From the NCBI GenBank assembly GCA_016219145.1, contig JACRCG010000310.1, forward strand, positions 1 through 7,116: a stretch of DNA of 7,116 nt, given 5' to 3'. A program made the translations under genes and the position numbers. The notes under the pieces were generated by a model. That model was not told the origin of the DNA. It searched no databases and saw nothing but the letters and a program-made list of their open reading frames with translations. Positions 5,734-7,116 of the stretch are shown piece after piece (the first letter of the stretch is position 1; every line of letters starts with the position of its first letter). This DNA comes from Deltaproteobacteria bacterium (GTDB taxonomy: Bacteria > Desulfobacterota > Desulfuromonadia > Geobacterales > Pseudopelobacteraceae).

Positions 5734-6993
5734 ATGATAACTACGACAAGGCTGAACAACGGCGTGCGGGTTGTTACCCAGCACATCAAGCATATGCATA
5801 CCGTCACCACCGGCATCTGGGTGGCCAACGGCACCCGGCATGAATCTCCGGAAAACAACGGGGTTGCCCATTTTATCGAGCATATGCTCTTCAAGGGCAC
5901 CGAGCGCCGCAATGCGCGCCAGATTACCCGCGAGATCGACTCGATGGGCGGCATCCTGAACGCCTTCACCGGACATGAATATGTCTGTTACTACGCCAAG
6001 GTTCTGGCTGACTTCATGCCACGCGCCGTCGATCTTCTGGCCGACATTTTTCTGCACTCCACTTTTCCGGCGGATGAGATTGAACGGGAAAGAAAGGTTA
6101 TTTTGCAGGAAATCAAAATGCGGGACGACTCTCCGGAAGAGTTCATTCATGACCGCTTTCACCAGAACTACTGGCAGGGGCAACTGCTCGGCATGCCGGT
6201 TCTGGGTACGATGGATACCGTCGGCAACCTCTCGCGCGACGCCATCATATCTCACAAAACCAGCCGCTATCGTCCCCAGGATATCATCATCGCCGCCGCC
6301 GGCAATGTCCAGCATGATCAGCTGGCCGCAATAGTAGAACCTTTTTTTTCATCCATCACTTCAAGTTGGACGCCAGAACCGGTTAATATTAAACACGATA
6401 AGCCTAAAGAACTGAATCTCAATGAAAGAGATATGGAGCAGACTCTGGTCTGTCTCGGCACGCGCGGTTTGAAGCATGACCATCCTGACCGCTATGCCCT
6501 TTTCCTGCTGACGACAATACTGGGGGGCGGGATGAGTTCCCGGTTGTTTGAGGAGATCCGCGAAAAAAGAGGGCTGGCCTATTCGGTCTATTCCTACATA
6601 ATTTCCCATGCCGATGCGGGCTCGCTGGTGGTGTATGCCGGCACTGAAAAAGACCACTGCCTTGAAGTAATCGACATTTCCCGGCGCGAGATGAGCAGAC
6701 TTGTATCCGAAGAAGTTCCGCAGGATGAGCTTGACGCCGCCCGCGAGCAGCTGAAAGGCAAGACGCTCATGTCGCTTGAGAGCAGTGACAATCTGATGAC
6801 CAGGCTGGCCAAGAATGAAATATACCTGCGGAAACAGCAGAGTATTGAAGACGTTCTGGCCGGTTATGATGCCGTCAGCGGCCCGGATCTACAGAGGCTG
6901 TCAGGTGAGCTTTTCAGGAGCGAATATCTGCATCTGGAGGTGATGGGGCGCGTGACCGACCTTGGGCTGAATGAGGAGATGCTGGTGGTGTAG
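5734..6993 (+). CDS. M16 family zinc metallopeptidase (pitrilysin/MPP-beta-like)
   Basis: A 419-residue protein from the chosen start, a typical length for single-chain bacterial M16B processing-peptidase-like enzymes. The inverted zinc motif HFIEH is at residues 46-50 (zinc ligands H46 and H50, catalytic E49), and the third ligand E126 in LQEIK lies 76 residues downstream, the family spacing. The second, inactive M16 half contains EEIREKRGLAYSVYS at about 273-287, with the conserved Arg and Tyr. No signal peptide is evident, so it is probably cytoplasmic, degrading or processing peptides. In-frame ATGs lie at 5713, 5722 and 5734. None has a good ribosome binding site; 5734 (MITTTRLNNGVRVV) matches where family members usually begin. 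It is the first gene after the repeat-rich gap and may share a transcript with the gene starting at 7094. Confidence 0.95.
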   Translation: MITTTRLNNGVRVVTQHIKHMHTVTTGIWVANGTRHESPENNGVAHFIEHMLFKGTERRNARQITREIDSMGGILNAFTGHEYVCYYAKVLADFMPRAVDLLADIFLHSTFPADEIERERKVILQEIKMRDDSPEEFIHDRFHQNYWQGQLLGMPVLGTMDTVGNLSRDAIISHKTSRYRPQDIIIAAAGNVQHDQLAAIVEPFFSSITSSWTPEPVNIKHDKPKELNLNERDMEQTLVCLGTRGLKHDHPDRYALFLLTTILGGGMSSRLFEEIREKRGLAYSVYSYIISHADAGSLVVYAGTEKDHCLEVIDISRREMSRLVSEEVPQDELDAAREQLKGKTLMSLESSDNLMTRLAKNEIYLRKQQSIEDVLAGYDAVSGPDLQRLSGELFRSEYLHLEVMGRVTDLGLNEEMLVV

Positions 6994-7020
6994 GGGCTTT
7001 TTCTGTGCGCCGGTTTTTTT
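6987..7020 (+). terminator. Weak possible terminator after the protease
   Basis: A poor stem (GGTGT at 6987-6991, or GGGGC at 6993-6997, against GCGCC at 7007-7011) is followed after GG by seven Ts (7014-7020). The stem is short and mismatched or depends on G-U pairs, so termination here would be inefficient at best. Confidence 0.3.
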
Positions 7021-7026
7021 GTTTTA

Positions 7027-7071
7027 CAATCGGATCCGACGGATCAGTCAGATCCGACCGATCCGTCGGAT
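7027..7071. repeat. Array of five degenerate 9-base units
   Basis: Five consecutive 9-mers: CAATCGGAT, CCGACGGAT, CAGTCAGAT, CCGACCGAT and CCGTCGGAT, with consensus roughly CCGWCGGAT. Because the unit is partly self-complementary, the array also forms a perfect 11-base stem (TCCGACGGATC at 7035-7045 with GATCCGTCGGA at 7060-7070) over a 14-base loop. It sits 22 bases before the start of the downstream gene. No T tract follows, so it is not a standard terminator. Confidence 0.8.
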
Positions 7072-7080
7072 TGAATCAAA

Positions 7081-7087
7081 AGGAGAG
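7081..7087 (+). promoter_or_regulatory. Ribosome binding site of the downstream gene
   Basis: AGGAGAG, 6 bases before a GTG codon at 7094. The good spacing is the main support for a gene starting there. Confidence 0.65.
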
Positions 7088-7093
7088 CACAGC

Positions 7094-7116
7094 GTGGCCA
7101 GAAAAAAAGTTACACC
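7094..7116 (+). CDS. Start of an unidentified gene (3' partial)
   Basis: A GTG start read as M-A-R-K-K-V-T, then off the window edge. Only seven full codons are visible, so no product can be named. The basic N-terminus is compatible with a nucleic-acid-binding protein but is not diagnostic. The start is called from the well-placed AGGAGAG upstream. The gene follows the M16 protease on the same strand, about 100 bases away. Confidence 0.55.

Noticed and set aside
5695..6315. 206-codon open frame on the minus strand
   Set aside because: Antisense to the M16 zinc-binding half, which has the full HFIEH...E motif; no independent support.

Overview
The window looks like part of a Geobacter-type chromosome (Desulfuromonadales/Desulfobacterota). 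This is an inference from three things: NtrB/NtrC-style two-component genes, an M16 peptidase of the type common there, and two intergenic repeat classes whose spurious translations (ALSHKGRG / PPPFDGRGWGR and HRGHREHRG) recur in such genomes. The organism cannot be fixed from the sequence alone.

Layout, left to right. (1) 1-1281, plus strand: the 3' part of a hybrid sensor kinase (end of a PAS domain, HisKA, HATPase, C-terminal receiver); its 5' end lies outside the window. (2) 1292-1925, minus strand: an antitoxin/PIN-toxin pair of VapBC type that converges on the kinase with only 10 bases between stop codons. (3) 2020-5272, minus strand: a tight two-gene signalling operon. A periplasmic solute-binding-domain histidine kinase is followed, after 4 bases, by an NtrC-type sigma-54 response regulator. 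The toxin-antitoxin pair lies just downstream on the same strand. (4) 5273-5733: a gene-free divergent intergenic stretch holding two different inverted-repeat elements. (5) 5734-6993, plus strand: an M16 (pitrilysin/MPP-like) zinc protease. (6) 6994-7116: a T tract, an array of five 9-base units, a good ribosome binding site and the first codons of another gene.

How the genes may work together: the solute-binding kinase should sense a small periplasmic ligand and phosphorylate its neighbour. The neighbour keeps every residue expected of a sigma-54 activator, including GAFTGA, so it should switch on sigma-54 promoters elsewhere; I saw no convincing sigma-54 promoter in this window. The hybrid kinase ends in a receiver, so it presumably passes phosphate to an unseen partner.

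Nothing here is a clearly new system. The points most worth a second look are: a C-terminal tail on the sigma-54 regulator that reminds me of an antitoxin C-terminus and sits next to a real toxin-antitoxin pair; a solute-binding sensor that keeps the carboxylate-binding arginine but lacks the usual amino-group-binding aspartate; a perfect 20-base palindrome upstream of the toxin-antitoxin pair; a tandem duplication that gives the toxin two start codons; and the three repeat elements.
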